Source: Burkholderiales bacterium
GTDB lineage: Bacteria; Pseudomonadota; Gammaproteobacteria; Burkholderiales; JAEUOS01
Direction of reading: 5' to 3'
NCBI GenBank assembly: GCA_016790695.1
Contig: JAEUOS010000041.1
Location: 1 to 47,035 of the forward strand
Length of the DNA stretch: 47,035 bases
Below the pieces are notes generated by a model. The model was not told the DNA's origin and ran no database searches. It was given only the letters and a program-made list of their open reading frames with translations. Shown here in pieces: positions 7,992 to 16,552 of the stretch (position 1 is the first letter of the stretch; every line of letters starts with the position of its first letter). The position numbers were made by a program, and so were the translations under genes.

Positions 7992-9568
7992 TTCAACAGC
8001 GCGGCGAGGGCTTCCATGCGCGCACGGGCACCTGACTCGTCGAATGCCGCGCGCCGCTTGCCCGCCAGCGCCAGCGCCTTCGCATAGTGCTCGTGCGCCA
8101 GGCGCGGCTGGCGCAGGTGGTCGAGGCTGACCGCGAGGTTGTAGGCGTAGTCCGGATTGTCGGGTTCGGCGACATGCGCGTTGAAGAATGCCTGCTGCGC
8201 CTCCGGCCAGCGCCCCTGCGTGGCCAGCTGTGCGCCGAGCGAGAACTGCAGGGGCGCGGCGCGCGCGATGTCGCGCTCTTCGGCCAACGCTGCCTTCAGG
8301 CGGCTCTCGCTGGCGACCGGATCACCCGCCGGCCGCAGCGCGGACAATTGCGCGCCGACATAGGGGTCGCGCGGGTGGCGCTCGAGGATGCGCTGATAGT
8401 GCTGCTCCGCGATATCGGGACGGCCGCTGCGCAGCGCGACCGCCGCCATGCCGAGGTGCGCGTCGCGATTGGCGGGATCGTTGGCTAGGGCGCGCGCATA
8501 CTGCTCGCGGGCGGCTTCCACCTGGCCGTCGGCGAGCGCGGCATACCCCGCCTGGACGGCGGGGTCGATCGCGGCCGGCGCACGATCGCGCGTGATGCGC
8601 AGGTTCTGGGGCGAATCCACCGGCGTGCCGCCGCGCGCGCTCAGCGTGCCGGCGTTCCTAGTCATGGCCGGCGGCGGGGGTTCCGGCGATGCGCCGGCGC
8701 TCGCGATACCGGCCGGTTTGGCGGGTGGTGCGCCCGGCGCGGCACGCGGGGCGCCCGGCACCTTTGGTACGGCGGCGGCCGGTGGAGTCGCGGCGGCGCC
8801 TGCGACCTGCGCGGCGGCGCTCGCATCGGCCGCGGTTGCCGGCAGGGGCGACGCGCCCTGGGCCGCGGTCGCCGGCGTGCCCGGCATGGGCCCGGCCTGC
8901 GTGGCGGCGGCGGGTGCGGGCGGGGCAGGCTGTGCTGCCGGAGCCGATGCGGGCGCCGCGGGCGGCGCGGGCGGTGGCGCGCCGCCGATCGTCCCGGACT
9001 TGCTGGCGACGGGAGCCGGCGGCTGCAATTGGAGCCAGACGTAGTACGCGCCACCCGCGCCGAGGGCGAGCAGTGCGGCGACCGTCGCCAGGAACGGCAG
9101 ACGCGGATTCGACGCCGGGCTGCGTCCCTGTTTGGCTGCGAACACGCCCTTGGCTGCAAGGCGGTCACCGGCGTCGGCCGCGACGGCCGACGGCGTGGAT
9201 GACGGCCGCGACGCGCTCGGTGCGGCGGCAGCGGTCGGTGCCGTGGGCGGAGCGGTCGGTGCGGCGGGCACGGCTGGGGCCGGCGGCGGCGCATCCGGAA
9301 CGCCCGTCTTGTCCGGCAGCGGCTCCAGAGCCATCGTCAGGTCGGGCTGCGGCGTCGCCGACGGTGCCGCGGGCGAACGCGGCTGAGGCTTCGCCGGTTC
9401 GGCGACCCCGAGTTCGGCAGCCAGGTCCGTCGGTTTCGGATCGAGGGACAGCACCGGCCAATCGGTGGCCGGACCGCTCGTCGGCGCGGGCTCGGGCGTG
9501 CCGAAGACACTGTTCGGCCCCTGTTTGGCCTTTTCCGCCTTCTTGAGGGCGTCCATCAGGAGACTCAT
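7988..9568 (-). CDS. MshN-like TPR protein with N-terminal anchor and Pro/Ala-rich linkers
   Basis: The 526-residue protein starts with SLLMDALKKAEKAK, a short motif common to MshN- and GspB-type proteins. A Pro/Ala-rich cytoplasmic stretch leads to one membrane helix (about 157-180). A long Pro/Ala linker follows (190-300), then a TPR domain (about 335-500) with repeats such as AGYAALADGQVEAAREQY and HLGMAAVALRSGRPDIAEQH. The TPR part should be periplasmic and may stabilise or localise the secretin, as proposed for TPR proteins of related pili. It lies 15 bp after the secretin gene. The low-complexity linkers make family assignment by similarity unreliable; layout and position support the call. 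Confidence 0.75.
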   Translation of the reverse strand: MSLLMDALKKAEKAKQGPNSVFGTPEPAPTSGPATDWPVLSLDPKPTDLAAELGVAEPAKPQPRSPAAPSATPQPDLTMALEPLPDKTGVPDAPPPAPAVPAAPTAPPTAPTAAAAPSASRPSSTPSAVAADAGDRLAAKGVFAAKQGRSPASNPRLPFLATVAALLALGAGGAYYVWLQLQPPAPVASKSGTIGGAPPPAPPAAPASAPAAQPAPPAPAAATQAGPMPGTPATAAQGASPLPATAADASAAAQVAGAAATPPAAAVPKVPGAPRAAPGAPPAKPAGIASAGASPEPPPPAMTRNAGTLSARGGTPVDSPQNLRITRDRAPAAIDPAVQAGYAALADGQVEAAREQYARALANDPANRDAHLGMAAVALRSGRPDIAEQHYQRILERHPRDPYVGAQLSALRPAGDPVASESRLKAALAEERDIARAAPLQFSLGAQLATQGRWPEAQQAFFNAHVAEPDNPDYAYNLAVSLDHLRQPRLAHEHYAKALALAGKRRAAFDESGARARMEALAALLK

Positions 9569-9583
9569 GACGGCCTCCCGGAT

Positions 9584-11608
9584 CTATTGCGACACCGGAC
9601 TGGAATCGGTCTGCGTTCCGGCCTCGCGGGAAAGCGCGCGGCGGGGCGTTTCCAGGGGGTTGGGGCGCGAGAAGAAGTCGGGGCCCGGAAGGAACTCGCG
9701 AAACTCCTTGAAATCGCCGTCGAGCGTCGGATCGCGCAGGATGACGGGGCGCAGGAAAATCACCAGTTCGGACTTGCGCGCCTGGTCATTGCGATAGCGA
9801 AACAGTTCGCCCAGGATCGGCACGCGTCCGGCGCCGGGCACTGCGTCTTCGTTGTTGCTGCCCGCGTCCTGCATCAGGCCGCCCATGACCGCGATCTGCT
9901 GATTCGGCACCTTCAGGATGGATTCCATCTCGCGCGTCTGCACCTCAGGCACCGGATTGACCACTCCGGCCTGGGCGAGCGCCGGATTGGGATCGTTGAC
10001 ATAGCGGATGATGCGCGAGATCGTCGGCCGCACATTGATGGCGACCGAGTCGGCGTCGTCGATCAGCGGCGTGACCGACATGACGAAGCCGACGGCGACC
10101 GTGTTGGGCGTGGAGGTGAAGGTGGTGACCGCCGGCGTTCCGAGCGAGCCGGGAGTGGTGGTCGCGCCGATGGTGAAGTAGACGAGGTTGTTGACCACCT
10201 TGAGGATCGCGGTCTGGTTGTTGAGCACCGACAGCTTCGGGCTGGACAGCACGCGCACCTTGCCGAACGATTCGAGCAGCGTGATCGCCGCCGCGATGTT
10301 GCCGAGGCGCGAGGTCGGGTTGACGTAGCCGACCTGCAGGAGGCCGGAATTCGTGCCGCCCGGGTTGGACAGTCCGCTGGTCACCGGGTTGACGGCGGCG
10401 GCGCCGACGCCTGGGACGGCGCCGCCGGGCAGCGTGTTGGGACCGGTGGGCTGCATGGTTATCGACAACCCGGAGTTGCCCGCGCCCTGGAGGCGCTGCC
10501 AGTTGATGCCCTGCTGGTAGCTGGAACTGAGCTCGACCTCGACCACCGTCGCTTCGATCATCACCTGCCGGCGCGCGCTGCCCATGACGCGGTCGAGGAA
10601 TTCCTGAATGCGCTCCTGCTGGCGCTGCGTCGCGAAGACGGTCAGCACCCCGCCCTCGCGGTTGACGATGACCGGGTTGTTGACCGACAGGGCGGTGGCC
10701 GCGGCGGCGCCGGCGACCTGCGGGGTGCAGTTGATCTGGGCGGTCGGCAGCGGCGCGGTGGCGGTCTGGCTGGTCACCTGCTGCATCAGGGACGCGGCGC
10801 CGGCGCCCGCCGGTGCCAGCGCACGGGCGACGTTCAGTCGATCCTCGCGCTCGCGGGCCTGCTGGTTGCGCAGTGCTTCGCGTTCTTCCTGGCTGATCAC
10901 CCGCGTGGCGGCAACGATCGAACAGACGTTGAGCGCGAGGGAGTCCCAGAAGCGGTTCGCCGACTGGCTGGTCACGGTCGTCGAGGAATTGCTGCCGCTG
11001 CTGCCGGTGGCGCCGCCGCCCGTCGATGCACCGCGGCCGGTCGAGCCGATCTCGGTGGCGACACTCACGGTCGTGTCGGACACACGCGACATGTTGACGT
11101 AATCGACCTTGTAGGTGCGCAGGAAAGCCACGTCCGGCAGGATCGACAGATTGTTGCCCTCCATCTCCCAACGAATGTCCACCTGGCGTGCAATGCGATT
11201 GAGCAACTGCGGCAGGGTCTGGTTGATGGCATTGAGCGTGACATTGCCGGCGATGCCCGGATGCACGTCCACATTCACCCGCGCGTCCCGGGCCAGCGCG
11301 AAAAGAAGCTCCCGTACCGGCACTTCGTTGACGACGACACTGTAGGTCTCGGCGCGTGTGACCGGCGTCGGACGAGGTGGCAGCGCAGGGGCGACCACCG
11401 GGGGGGGAATCGCGCCAGCCGCGGCCGGCGGTACCGGCGTACCGCCGATGTGTTGCGGATTCGTCTTCAGCGCAGGTTGCGCGCAGCCGGCAAGCGCGAG
11501 CGCGACGCCGAGACACAGGAGTGCAGACTGCAGGTTCGCCGCAGCGATGCGAAACCGGGCTGGCGGCAGACGTGCGGCTGAGGCCGGGTTAGGCGGGCAT
11601 GGGGGCAT
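9584..11608 (-). CDS. mshL: Outer-membrane secretin lipoprotein, MshL/PilQ/GspD family
   Basis: A 674-residue secretin. The N-terminus has a signal peptide with lipobox ALAGC, so Cys42 should be lipidated. A secretin N-terminal/STN-like domain spans about 85-160, a Ser/Gly/Thr-rich insert about 186-215, and the C-terminal secretin core about 340-622. The core includes the family signature VPGAGRVPILGELFRYRN and ends in the strand ELVIFLRPVIL. It would form the outer-membrane pore for the pilus. It is the first gene after an AT-rich region with a good promoter, so it heads the run of nine genes. MshL rather than PilQ is preferred because of the neighbours and the single N domain. Confidence 0.93.
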   Translation of the reverse strand: MPPCPPNPASAARLPPARFRIAAANLQSALLCLGVALALAGCAQPALKTNPQHIGGTPVPPAAAGAIPPPVVAPALPPRPTPVTRAETYSVVVNEVPVRELLFALARDARVNVDVHPGIAGNVTLNAINQTLPQLLNRIARQVDIRWEMEGNNLSILPDVAFLRTYKVDYVNMSRVSDTTVSVATEIGSTGRGASTGGGATGSSGSNSSTTVTSQSANRFWDSLALNVCSIVAATRVISQEEREALRNQQAREREDRLNVARALAPAGAGAASLMQQVTSQTATAPLPTAQINCTPQVAGAAAATALSVNNPVIVNREGGVLTVFATQRQQERIQEFLDRVMGSARRQVMIEATVVEVELSSSYQQGINWQRLQGAGNSGLSITMQPTGPNTLPGGAVPGVGAAAVNPVTSGLSNPGGTNSGLLQVGYVNPTSRLGNIAAAITLLESFGKVRVLSSPKLSVLNNQTAILKVVNNLVYFTIGATTTPGSLGTPAVTTFTSTPNTVAVGFVMSVTPLIDDADSVAINVRPTISRIIRYVNDPNPALAQAGVVNPVPEVQTREMESILKVPNQQIAVMGGLMQDAGSNNEDAVPGAGRVPILGELFRYRNDQARKSELVIFLRPVILRDPTLDGDFKEFREFLPGPDFFSRPNPLETPRRALSREAGTQTDSSPVSQ

Positions 11609-11661
11609 GGATATCCACGTACATAGCGACGCGATTAAGCCGAATCGGCACTATCACATGA

Positions 11662-11690
11662 ATAATATGTTTTAAATATATGATTCGCAA
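11662..11690 (-). promoter_or_regulatory. Sigma70-type promoter of the secretin/pilus operon
   Basis: On the minus strand TTGCGA (11690-11685) is separated by exactly 17 bases from TATTAT (11667-11662). The spacer and surroundings are strikingly AT-rich against the GC-rich genome. It points at the secretin start, 54 bases further on. The -35 element is the first arm of the inverted repeat at 11686-11711. Confidence 0.6.
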
Positions 11691-11721
11691 CAAAAAGTCA
11701 GTTTTGTTGCGCATACGCAAC
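11686..11721. promoter_or_regulatory. Nested inverted repeats overlapping the pilus promoter (operator or terminator hairpin)
   Basis: Three copies of one six-base word alternate in orientation: CGCAAC (11686-11691), GTTGCG (11706-11711), CGCAAC (11716-11721). Copies one and two sit in a perfect 10-bp inverted repeat, CGCAACAAAA and TTTTGTTGCG, with a 6-base loop. Copies two and three form a perfect 6-bp repeat with a 4-base spacer. The first arm covers the -35 element. Two readings are possible: a regulator binding site, or a hairpin ending transcription of the upstream mshM-like gene. The alternation favours a binding site. Confidence 0.5.
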
Positions 11722-11777
11722 GTTCGCGCGATTCTGCGGCCCCGGGCGAGGACCCGGAGGCCGTGCGAGAACATCGC

Positions 11778-13421
11778 CTATTGGGACTTGAGGTCGGTCC
11801 GAATTCCCGCGAGGGTGCGGATGATCGGCTTTCCTTCACGCAGCTTCGCCGGCAGGTCGGCCATGGCGGCACTGGCGGATGCGCGGTCCGGATAGTTGCC
11901 GTACAACACGCTGTAGCGCGGCTGGCCGCGAATGATGGAGTTGTATACGTAGATCCTGTCGGGGTCGGTACCCGGCGGAAGCCGGGCGAGCCAAAGGTCG
12001 ATCTGCGCAGCGCGCGCAGCGTCGGCGGTCAGCAGTTGCAGCGTGAACGTCTGACCCGGCGCGTCGCGCAGCCACGCTTCGGTCGCGCGTTCGCGCCGCG
12101 CCAGGAGGGTTTCTGCGGCGGAGCCTTTGGCAGCGGCGGTCGTTGTCGGCCCGCCGTCGGCGGGCGTCGGGGCCGATGGCGTCGGAGTCGAAGGCCGGCC
12201 GGTGATGGTCGCGGCATCCGGCGGGACTGCGGGCTTGGTCTCAGCAGCGACCACTGCCGAGGCGCCCGGGGTCGACGCGGTAGCAGTCGGCGGCGATCCG
12301 CCTGCAACAGGCGGCGATCCGCCTGCAACAGGCGGCGATCCGCCGGCAAGAGTTGCCGATCCGCCGACAACAGATGCCGATCCGCCGGCAACGAGTGCCG
12401 ATCCACCCGCTCCGGACGCTGATCCGGCGGTAGGCGGCGCCTGCGGCGCTACGGGTAGTGTGGGGGGGGCGGTAGCCCCGACCGTCGGTGGCGCGCGGCG
12501 CAGTGCGATGTTCACGGCGAGAAGCGCGGCCGCCGCGCCGGTGGCGATCAGGGCGACGGCGGCAACCATCAGGGTGATGGTGGACAGGCCCGGGCGGGGG
12601 CGCGACTTGTGCAGGCGCGAAAACTCGGAATCGGCGATGGCCGCGTTGACGTGCTTGGGGAGGATTTGGTGCGCGCTTTCGGCAAATGCCGCCAGGAGTG
12701 CCTTGTCGGCGAGAATGTTGATGCGCCGCGTGAGTCCTTCCGAGGCTTCGGCGATGCGCCGCACGGCCCCGTCGGAAAAGATGTCCGGGCCCCGATAACC
12801 GGCCTGGCGCATGCGGAACATCAGGTAGGAGCCGACGTCGGAGCGCACCAGCGGCTCGAGGCGAAAGCTGTGCACGATCCGCTCCTTCAATTGCCGCATC
12901 TGCTGGGTCCCCAGCACCTCGTCGAGTTCCTGCTGACCGAACAGGACGATCTGCAGCAGCTTGTGCCGGCTGGACTCGAGGTTGGACAGCAGGCGGATCT
13001 CCTCGAGCGTCTCGACCGGCATGGCGTGCGCCTCGTCGATCAGAACCACCACCCGGCGGCCTTCCCCGTAGAGGGCGATCAGGCGGTCCTGCAGGGCGCG
13101 CAGGATCACCGAGGAGCGCTCCCCGGCGGAGTTCACCTGGAGATCGTCGAGGATGGCGAGCATGATCTCGTCCCGCCCGAGTGAAGGATTCGCCAGATAG
13201 ATGGTCTCGACGTGCGCCGGCAGCCGCTCCATGAGGACGCGACAGAGCATGGTCTTGCCGCTGCCGACCTCGCCGGTGACCTTGACGATGCCCTCGTCGT
13301 TGGTGATCGCGTACAGCAGGGCCTCGAGCGTCGCCCCACGGTTCGCCCCCGCAAAGAAGAAGTCGGTGTGGGGGGTGATCCGGTACGGCGCCTCCGACAG
13401 GCCGAAATGGTTGAGATACAC
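11778..13421 (-). CDS. ExeA/MshM-type AAA ATPase with membrane helix and C-terminal SPOR domain
   Basis: Read from the GTG at 13421, five bases after the regulator's stop codon, the protein has 547 residues and opens with VYLNHFGLSEAPYRITPH, the standard start of GspA/ExeA/MshM ATPases. Walker A is GEVGSGKT (50-57) and Walker B VVVLIDEAH (124-132). A membrane helix lies at about 281-303, followed by a Pro/Ala/Gly/Ser linker containing 7-residue repeats (about 333-378). The C-terminus (about 457-543) looks like a SPOR domain (FTLQLL at its start, YSVLYGNYPDRASA later), which in other proteins binds denuded peptidoglycan. This suggests a role in inserting the secretin through the wall. A longer ORF upstream overlaps the regulator and is not used. 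Confidence 0.85.
   Translation of the reverse strand: MYLNHFGLSEAPYRITPHTDFFFAGANRGATLEALLYAITNDEGIVKVTGEVGSGKTMLCRVLMERLPAHVETIYLANPSLGRDEIMLAILDDLQVNSAGERSSVILRALQDRLIALYGEGRRVVVLIDEAHAMPVETLEEIRLLSNLESSRHKLLQIVLFGQQELDEVLGTQQMRQLKERIVHSFRLEPLVRSDVGSYLMFRMRQAGYRGPDIFSDGAVRRIAEASEGLTRRINILADKALLAAFAESAHQILPKHVNAAIADSEFSRLHKSRPRPGLSTITLMVAAVALIATGAAAALLAVNIALRRAPPTVGATAPPTLPVAPQAPPTAGSASGAGGSALVAGGSASVVGGSATLAGGSPPVAGGSPPVAGGSPPTATASTPGASAVVAAETKPAVPPDAATITGRPSTPTPSAPTPADGGPTTTAAAKGSAAETLLARRERATEAWLRDAPGQTFTLQLLTADAARAAQIDLWLARLPPGTDPDRIYVYNSIIRGQPRYSVLYGNYPDRASASAAMADLPAKLREGKPIIRTLAGIRTDLKSQ
12295..12420. repeat. 21-bp tandem repeat within the mshM-like gene
   Basis: GATCC-type words recur at 12295, 12316, 12337, 12358, 12379, 12400 and 12421, each exactly 21 bases apart. 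That gives six units plus the start of a seventh; the first two are identical and later ones diverge. On the coding (minus) strand each unit encodes seven residues of the type AGGSPPV, all in frame. Changes in copy number would lengthen or shorten the periplasmic linker between membrane helix and SPOR domain without shifting the frame. Confidence 0.9.
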
Positions 13422-13426
13422 GATGC

Positions 13427-14872
13427 CTAGCCCTCCCGATCGAGCGCGGCCATCCGCGAATAGAGCGTGGTCCGGTTGATGCCCAGGAGCCGCGCGGCCT
13501 TGCTGACGTTGCCGCCCGCCAGCTTCATCGCCGCGGTCACGTACGCGCGCTCCCACAGCGCCAGGCGGGCGTCGAGGACGAACGGCTCGCCGCGCTCGAG
13601 TTCCGCCTGTGCGGTGGCTTCCAGGCCGCCGGAACCGCCAGCGGGCGCCGGCACGATCGACGAACCGGAATCGAGCTCGGTCTCGAGATCGCAGACGGCG
13701 ACATTGCCGCCATGGTGCTTGGCGACCAGCCGGATGACGATGTTGCGAAGCTCGCGCACGTTGCCCGGAAACGGGTACTCGAGCCACAGCCGGCGTGCTT
13801 CGGCGTCGAGCGCGACCGGCGGGACGCCTGCTGCCGCGGCGTAGATGCGGGCAAAGTGCTCGAACAGGGCGAGCTTGTCATCGCCAAGGTCGCGCAGCGG
13901 CGGCACGCGGATCGTGAATACCGACAGCCGGTGATACAGGTCGGGTCGGAACGCTCCCGCGCGCGACTCGGCGCGGAGGTCCCGGTTGGTGGCGGCGATG
14001 ATGCGGGCGCGTGACTTGCGCGGCTGCGTTTCGCCGACGCGGTTGTATTCCCCGTTCTCGAGCACGCGCAGGAGCTTGGCCTGCAGTTCCAGCGGCAACT
14101 CGCCGATCTCGTCGAGAAACAGCGTGCCATCCTGGGCTTCCTCGAAGTAGCCGGCCTTCGCGCCCACCGCGCCGGTGAACGCGCCCTTGGCGAAGCCGAA
14201 CAATGTGGGCTCGACGAGCGACGGCGAGATGGCGGCGCAGTTGAGCGCCAGGTAGGCGCGCGCCTGCCGGCGCGAAAGCGCGTGGAGCGCGGCGGCGGCG
14301 ATCTCCTTGCCGCTGCCCGACTCGCCTTCGATGAGCACCGGAAACGGCGAATCTGCGCACAGGCGGATTTGCGTCTTGAGTCCGGCAATCGGCGCGGACT
14401 CGCCGATCAGGGCATCGAGGGGGCCTGCGCCGGCACCCCGATCCGCGGGCCGGCTCGCCGATTCCGCATCGCTGGCGCTGGCGAGATCGCCGAGGATGCG
14501 CAGCAGTTCCGACGGGCGTACCGGCTTGGCGACGAACTCGACCGCCCCGAGCGCGCGGGCATGGCGGCCGGCGGCCTCGGCATCCTGCCCGGAGAGCACC
14601 ACGACCTTGAGCGACGGCTGGCGGACAAGCAGGCTGGTCACGAGCCGATAGCCTTCCGTCGGCTCATGCGGCACCGGGGGCAGGCCGAGGTCGACCAATG
14701 CGATGGCGGGCGGCTGCGGCAGGGAGTCGAGGCACTGCAGTGCGGCGTCGTGACTGCCGGCGCTGACGACGTCGAAGCGGCTGCCGAGCACGATCGCCAG
14801 CGTGTCGACGATCAAGGGATCGTCGTCGACCAGCAGCAACCCGGGGCGCGACGGGAGCGGCGGCGCGCTCAT
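13427..14872 (-). CDS. Sigma54-dependent response regulator (NtrC family)
   Basis: A 481-residue, three-domain regulator. The receiver domain (about 11-125) has the acidic pair at D16-D17, the likely phosphoacceptor D61 (ALVDLGLP) and K116. The AAA+ domain has Walker A GESGSGKE (183-190), an intact GAFTGA loop (230-235) that contacts sigma54, and Walker [10 protein letters not shown] (250-258). The C-terminus (about 440-478) is a Fis-type helix-turn-helix. It should activate sigma54 promoters when phosphorylated, but no histidine kinase gene is in the window. It overlaps the ABC ATPase stop by ATGA and is followed five bases later by the mshM-like gene. Control of the pilus genes is inferred from this linkage only. 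Confidence 0.93.
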   Translation of the reverse strand: MSAPPLPSRPGLLLVDDDPLIVDTLAIVLGSRFDVVSAGSHDAALQCLDSLPQPPAIALVDLGLPPVPHEPTEGYRLVTSLLVRQPSLKVVVLSGQDAEAAGRHARALGAVEFVAKPVRPSELLRILGDLASASDAESASRPADRGAGAGPLDALIGESAPIAGLKTQIRLCADSPFPVLIEGESGSGKEIAAAALHALSRRQARAYLALNCAAISPSLVEPTLFGFAKGAFTGAVGAKAGYFEEAQDGTLFLDEIGELPLELQAKLLRVLENGEYNRVGETQPRKSRARIIAATNRDLRAESRAGAFRPDLYHRLSVFTIRVPPLRDLGDDKLALFEHFARIYAAAAGVPPVALDAEARRLWLEYPFPGNVRELRNIVIRLVAKHHGGNVAVCDLETELDSGSSIVPAPAGGSGGLEATAQAELERGEPFVLDARLALWERAYVTAAMKLAGGNVSKAARLLGINRTTLYSRMAALDREG

Positions 14873-15603
14873 GCGCTGACCAGGCCGTCCGCGCCGATCA
14901 CCCGCAGGAAGGCCGACTCGAGGTCGCCCTCGGGTGCGAATGCGCGCATGGCGGCTGCGGTGCCCATGAAGCGGATCCGGCCTTCGTGCAGCACGGCGAG
15001 ACGGTCGCAGATCTCCTCGAGGTCGGCCAGCGCGTGGGAGGTGAAGAACAGGGTTCGGCCCGCACGCCGCAGGTCGCGCAGCAGACCCTTGACCAGCGCG
15101 CGCGCCAGCGGGTCGAGGCCGCTCATCGGCTCGTCGAGGAGAACGAGGTCACAATCCGCGAGCAGGCAGCCGGCCAGCCCCAGCTTCTGCGTCATCCCCT
15201 TGGAATAGCCCCGGACCTGACGATCGAGCACGCGCGGGTCCAGTTCGAGACGTTCGAGCATGGCAAGCGCCGCGTTCTCGTCGTACCGGGCACCGCGCAG
15301 GCCCGCCATCATGCGCAGGAATGCGCGCCCGGTGAGGTAATACGGCGGCATGAAGCGTTCCGGCAGGAACGTCAATCGTTCGCGGCTGGCCACCTCCGTG
15401 CTCGGCCGGCCGAAAATCTCGATGCGTCCGGAGTCCGGCGCGCAGAGATCGAGCAGGCACTTGATGAGCGTGGTCTTGCCCGCGCCATTGACGCCAGCCA
15501 GGCCAAAGAACGCGCCCTGTTCAACCTCGAAGCTGGCATCCTGCAACGCCGGGACGCCACGATAGTGCTTGCAGACATCGACGAAATTGAGCGCGGCTGG
15601 CAC
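14869..15603 (-). CDS. ABC transporter ATP-binding protein without adjacent permease
   Basis: The 244-residue protein (GTG start at 15603) has all ABC motifs: Walker A GVNGAGKT (37-44), signature YSKGM (133-137), Walker B LVLLDEP (153-159) and the switch His190. It resembles CcmA/YhaQ-type exporter ATPases that pair with ABC-2 permeases. No permease follows; the next gene is the sigma54 regulator, overlapping by ATGA. The open frame extends upstream to 15759 into the divergent mlaF gene, but homology starts only at the GTG, so I used that. The substrate is unknown. It may work with a permease elsewhere. Confidence 0.88.
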   Translation of the reverse strand: MPAALNFVDVCKHYRGVPALQDASFEVEQGAFFGLAGVNGAGKTTLIKCLLDLCAPDSGRIEIFGRPSTEVASRERLTFLPERFMPPYYLTGRAFLRMMAGLRGARYDENAALAMLERLELDPRVLDRQVRGYSKGMTQKLGLAGCLLADCDLVLLDEPMSGLDPLARALVKGLLRDLRRAGRTLFFTSHALADLEEICDRLAVLHEGRIRFMGTAAAMRAFAPEGDLESAFLRVIGADGLVSA

Positions 15604-15636
15604 GTGGCTGCAAAGCGTGACGCGGAAGGTGCGCGC

Positions 15637-15642
15637 ACTATA
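15637..15642 (-). promoter_or_regulatory. Possible -10 element for the ABC ATPase/regulator/mshM unit
   Basis: Minus-strand TATAGT lies 34 bases before the GTG at 15603. No good -35 hexamer stands at normal spacing, so this is a weak candidate. It lies in the 118-bp divergent gap shared with mlaF. Confidence 0.3.
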
Positions 15643-15721
15643 GCGCAAGCGCGGCGCGCGGGATTCGCGGGTGGCCGAGGCTGCTAAACTCCCGGACTTG
15701 TCTTGGTTCGGTGCCTGCCGC

Positions 15722-16552
15722 GTGTCCGAGTCGTCGTCGCCACCGTTCGTGGCAATCAAGGGTGTCTCCTTTGCCTATCCCTCGCTGACCGGCATTGCCG
15801 GGCGCCTCATTCTCGATGGCGTCGATCTCGAGGTTCGGCGCGGTCAGACCGTCGCCCTCATGGGCGGTTCCGGTTCCGGCAAGACCACCGTGCTGCGCCT
15901 GCTCGGGGGGCAGGTGCGTCCGCAGGCAGGCAAGGTCGTGGTCGACGACAAGGACGTTCATGCGCTCGATCAGACCGGCCTGTACGCGCTGCGCCGGCGC
16001 ATGGGCATGCTGTTCCAGTTCGGCGCCTTGTTCACCGACATGAGCGTGTTCGACAACGTGGCGTTTCCGCTGCGCGAGCATACCGCCCTGCCGGAGAGCG
16101 TCATCCGCGACCTGGTGCTGATGAAGCTTCATGCGGTCGGCCTGCGCGGGGCGCACGCGCTGATGCCGGCCGAGATCTCCGGCGGCATGGCGCGCCGCGT
16201 CGCGCTGGCCCGTGCCATCGCGCTCGATCCGCAGTTGATCATGTACGACGAGCCGTTCGCCGGGCTCGATCCGATTTCCCTGGGCATCACCGCCAATCTG
16301 ATCCGGCGCCTCAACGATGCGCTCGGCGCGGCGTCGATCGTCGTCACCCATGACGTGCATGAGTCGCTGGCGATCGTCGACTACGTCTATTTCCTGGCCG
16401 AGGGCCGGATCGTCGCGCATGGCACGCCGGACGAGATTCGCGCTTCCGAACTGCCCTATGTACGCCAGTTCATCTCCGGCAGCCCGGAAGGGCCGGTCCG
16501 CTTCCACTACCAGGCAGACGACTATGCCAGCGACCTGGGGCTGCCGTCATGA
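15722..16552 (+). CDS. mlaF: MlaF, ATPase of the phospholipid transporter
   Basis: A 276-residue ABC ATPase that energises the MlaFEDB inner-membrane complex, which moves phospholipids between the inner membrane and MlaC. Walker A is GGSGSGKT (48-55), the Q-loop is Gln99, the signature ISGGM (152-156) and Walker B LIMYDEP (172-178). The phrase [20 protein letters not shown] is typical of MlaF. I took the GTG at 15722; an in-frame GTG at 15671 would add 17 unconserved residues. It starts the operon mlaFEDACB and overlaps mlaE by ATGA. Confidence 0.95.
   Translation: MSESSSPPFVAIKGVSFAYPSLTGIAGRLILDGVDLEVRRGQTVALMGGSGSGKTTVLRLLGGQVRPQAGKVVVDDKDVHALDQTGLYALRRRMGMLFQFGALFTDMSVFDNVAFPLREHTALPESVIRDLVLMKLHAVGLRGAHALMPAEISGGMARRVALARAIALDPQLIMYDEPFAGLDPISLGITANLIRRLNDALGAASIVVTHDVHESLAIVDYVYFLAEGRIVAHGTPDEIRASELPYVRQFISGSPEGPVRFHYQADDYASDLGLPS

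Noticed and set aside
9584..11608. Secretin as part of a type II secretion system
   Set aside because: MshN-, MshI- and MshM-like neighbours and prepilins with RLPCPD fit an MSHA-type pilus better, though the two systems share ancestry and the boundary is not sharp.
11589..11774. Short minus-strand open frame across the AT-rich gap before the secretin
   Set aside because: It covers the promoter and inverted repeats, has no domain and runs into the secretin start out of frame.
12295..12420. Tandem repeats as a CRISPR array
   Set aside because: Units are contiguous 21-mers without spacers and keep the reading frame of a protein.
13422..13787. Upstream extension of the mshM-like frame
   Set aside because: It overlaps the sigma54 regulator; family similarity starts at the GTG at 13421.
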